From: JBEIVB01 sp040374085
Lineage (GTDB): Bacteria > Bacteroidota > Bacteroidia > UBA4408
DNA: 14,281 nt
Direction of reading: 5' to 3'
NCBI GenBank assembly: GCA_040374085.1
Contig: JBEIVB010000067.1
Span: forward strand, 1-14,281
In this document: piece by piece, positions 13,761 to 14,281 of the stretch
Layout: each line of letters starts with the position of its first letter
Numbering within the stretch: position 1 is the first letter of the stretch
Program-made: the position numbers and the translations under genes
Notes under the pieces: generated by a model
What the model saw: only the letters and a program-made list of their open reading frames with translations
The model's database searches: none
What the model was told of the DNA's origin: nothing

Positions 13761-14281
13761 CTAAAGTCCCTTCTTGTTAGGATGCCAAAATAGTTTTGTT
13801 CTCACTTGTTCAGTGTCAAACATCAACTCTTGTCTGCAAAATTTGCTTATTGCCACGCAAAAAGCTGTTTCTCCTGCTACATATACAACTATCTTTTTAG
13901 GGTCAAAGTTTTGTTGTGTTAGATGAGAAATTACTTTTTCTGTTGCTAATTCATTTGACGAAATTAAATCAAATGGAAAAAATATGTCAAGATCTGGAAA
14001 AAGGTGATTAATGTCGGAACTGTAAAAGATACCATTTGCGTTTTGCTCACTTGTTAGTTGTCTGCGAATACTGTAAAGGTGTCCCAAAGCAGAATTGTCG
14101 CCACAAAAAAAGTAATTCTCAAAGTTATTGGTAAGTATAAACTTTCCTTGTGGTCTAGTAAAATAAACTTTGTCGCCTACCTGTAACTAGTTAATCCAAA
14201 TTGCACCTATTCCTGTTGAATGTGTACAAGCCGCTATATCTATCTCTTGTTTGACTTTATCATAATTCCAAACTGAATAAC
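13761..14281 (-). pseudogene. Siderophore-interacting protein (SIP/ViuB family), interrupted by TAG, 5' end outside window
   Basis: Members of this FAD-binding family of the ferredoxin-reductase superfamily reduce ferric siderophores in the cytoplasm to release iron. The minus-strand frame runs in from the window edge as YSVWNYDKVKQEIDIAA, then HSTGIGAIWIN, meets TAG at 14189-14187, and continues in the same frame as LQVGDKVYFTRPQGKF, YFFCGDNSALGHLYS, and the family's closing region VVYVAGETAF and KLFWHPNKKGL, stopping at 13761. The join reads smoothly as WIN-x-LQVGD, so a single substitution explains the break; a sequencing error is equally possible. The longest start-to-stop frame, beginning at the internal ATG at 14087, is therefore only the C-terminal end. 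It is AT-rich, like the exonuclease operon. Confidence 0.8.

Noticed and set aside
1..14281. CRISPR array or retron
   Set aside because: No regularly spaced short repeats with spacers, and no reverse transcriptase or msr/msd-like structure, are seen in either strand.

Overview
The window reads as chromosomal DNA of a Bacteroidota (Bacteroidetes) bacterium. Three large secreted proteins each end in a type A type-IX-secretion C-terminal domain (PNP motif, closing basic tail), and several promoters match the Bacteroidetes pattern TTTG, about 19-20 nt, TAnnTTTG. The genus cannot be told from the sequence.

Layout. (1) 1-4452: three minus-strand genes for exported cell-surface or secreted proteins: a nidogen-like protein, a LamG-type protein, and an SGNH-hydrolase-like protein with a PKD domain. 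The first two have strong terminators of their own; none of the secretion machinery is present. (2) 4501-5185: a gene-poor stretch. (3) 5186-9856: a housekeeping block with hemW (radical SAM heme chaperone), a TPM-domain membrane protein with a Gly-rich tail, an alpha/beta hydrolase (plus strand, divergent from the TPM gene), and prs followed by rplY (PRPP synthetase and ribosomal protein bL25/CTC, minus strand). (4) 9942-10135: a complete tRNA-Leu(CAA) unit with promoter and terminator.

(5) 10140-14281: an accessory region just downstream of the tRNA gene, visibly more AT-rich than the block before it. A small membrane protein on the plus strand is followed by minus-strand DNA with a repeating plan. 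Read on the minus strand, a gene ends, a conserved hairpin element of about 140 nt starts within about 15 nt of its stop codon, and then comes a group II intron relic without a reverse transcriptase. This unit occurs twice: once after a siderophore-interacting-protein gene that is broken by an in-frame TAG, and once after a three-gene operon encoding a DEDDh exonuclease and both subunits of exonuclease VII (xseA, xseB).

The plan resembles an integron-like cassette array without an integrase in view, or a mobile unit bounded by direct repeats. The hairpin element does not match the attC consensus well, so this is a hypothesis. The exonuclease operon in a repeat-bounded, compositionally foreign unit beside a tRNA gene is the most interesting part of the window. 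It could be a mobile nuclease module with a defence or DNA-processing role; that role is inferred only.
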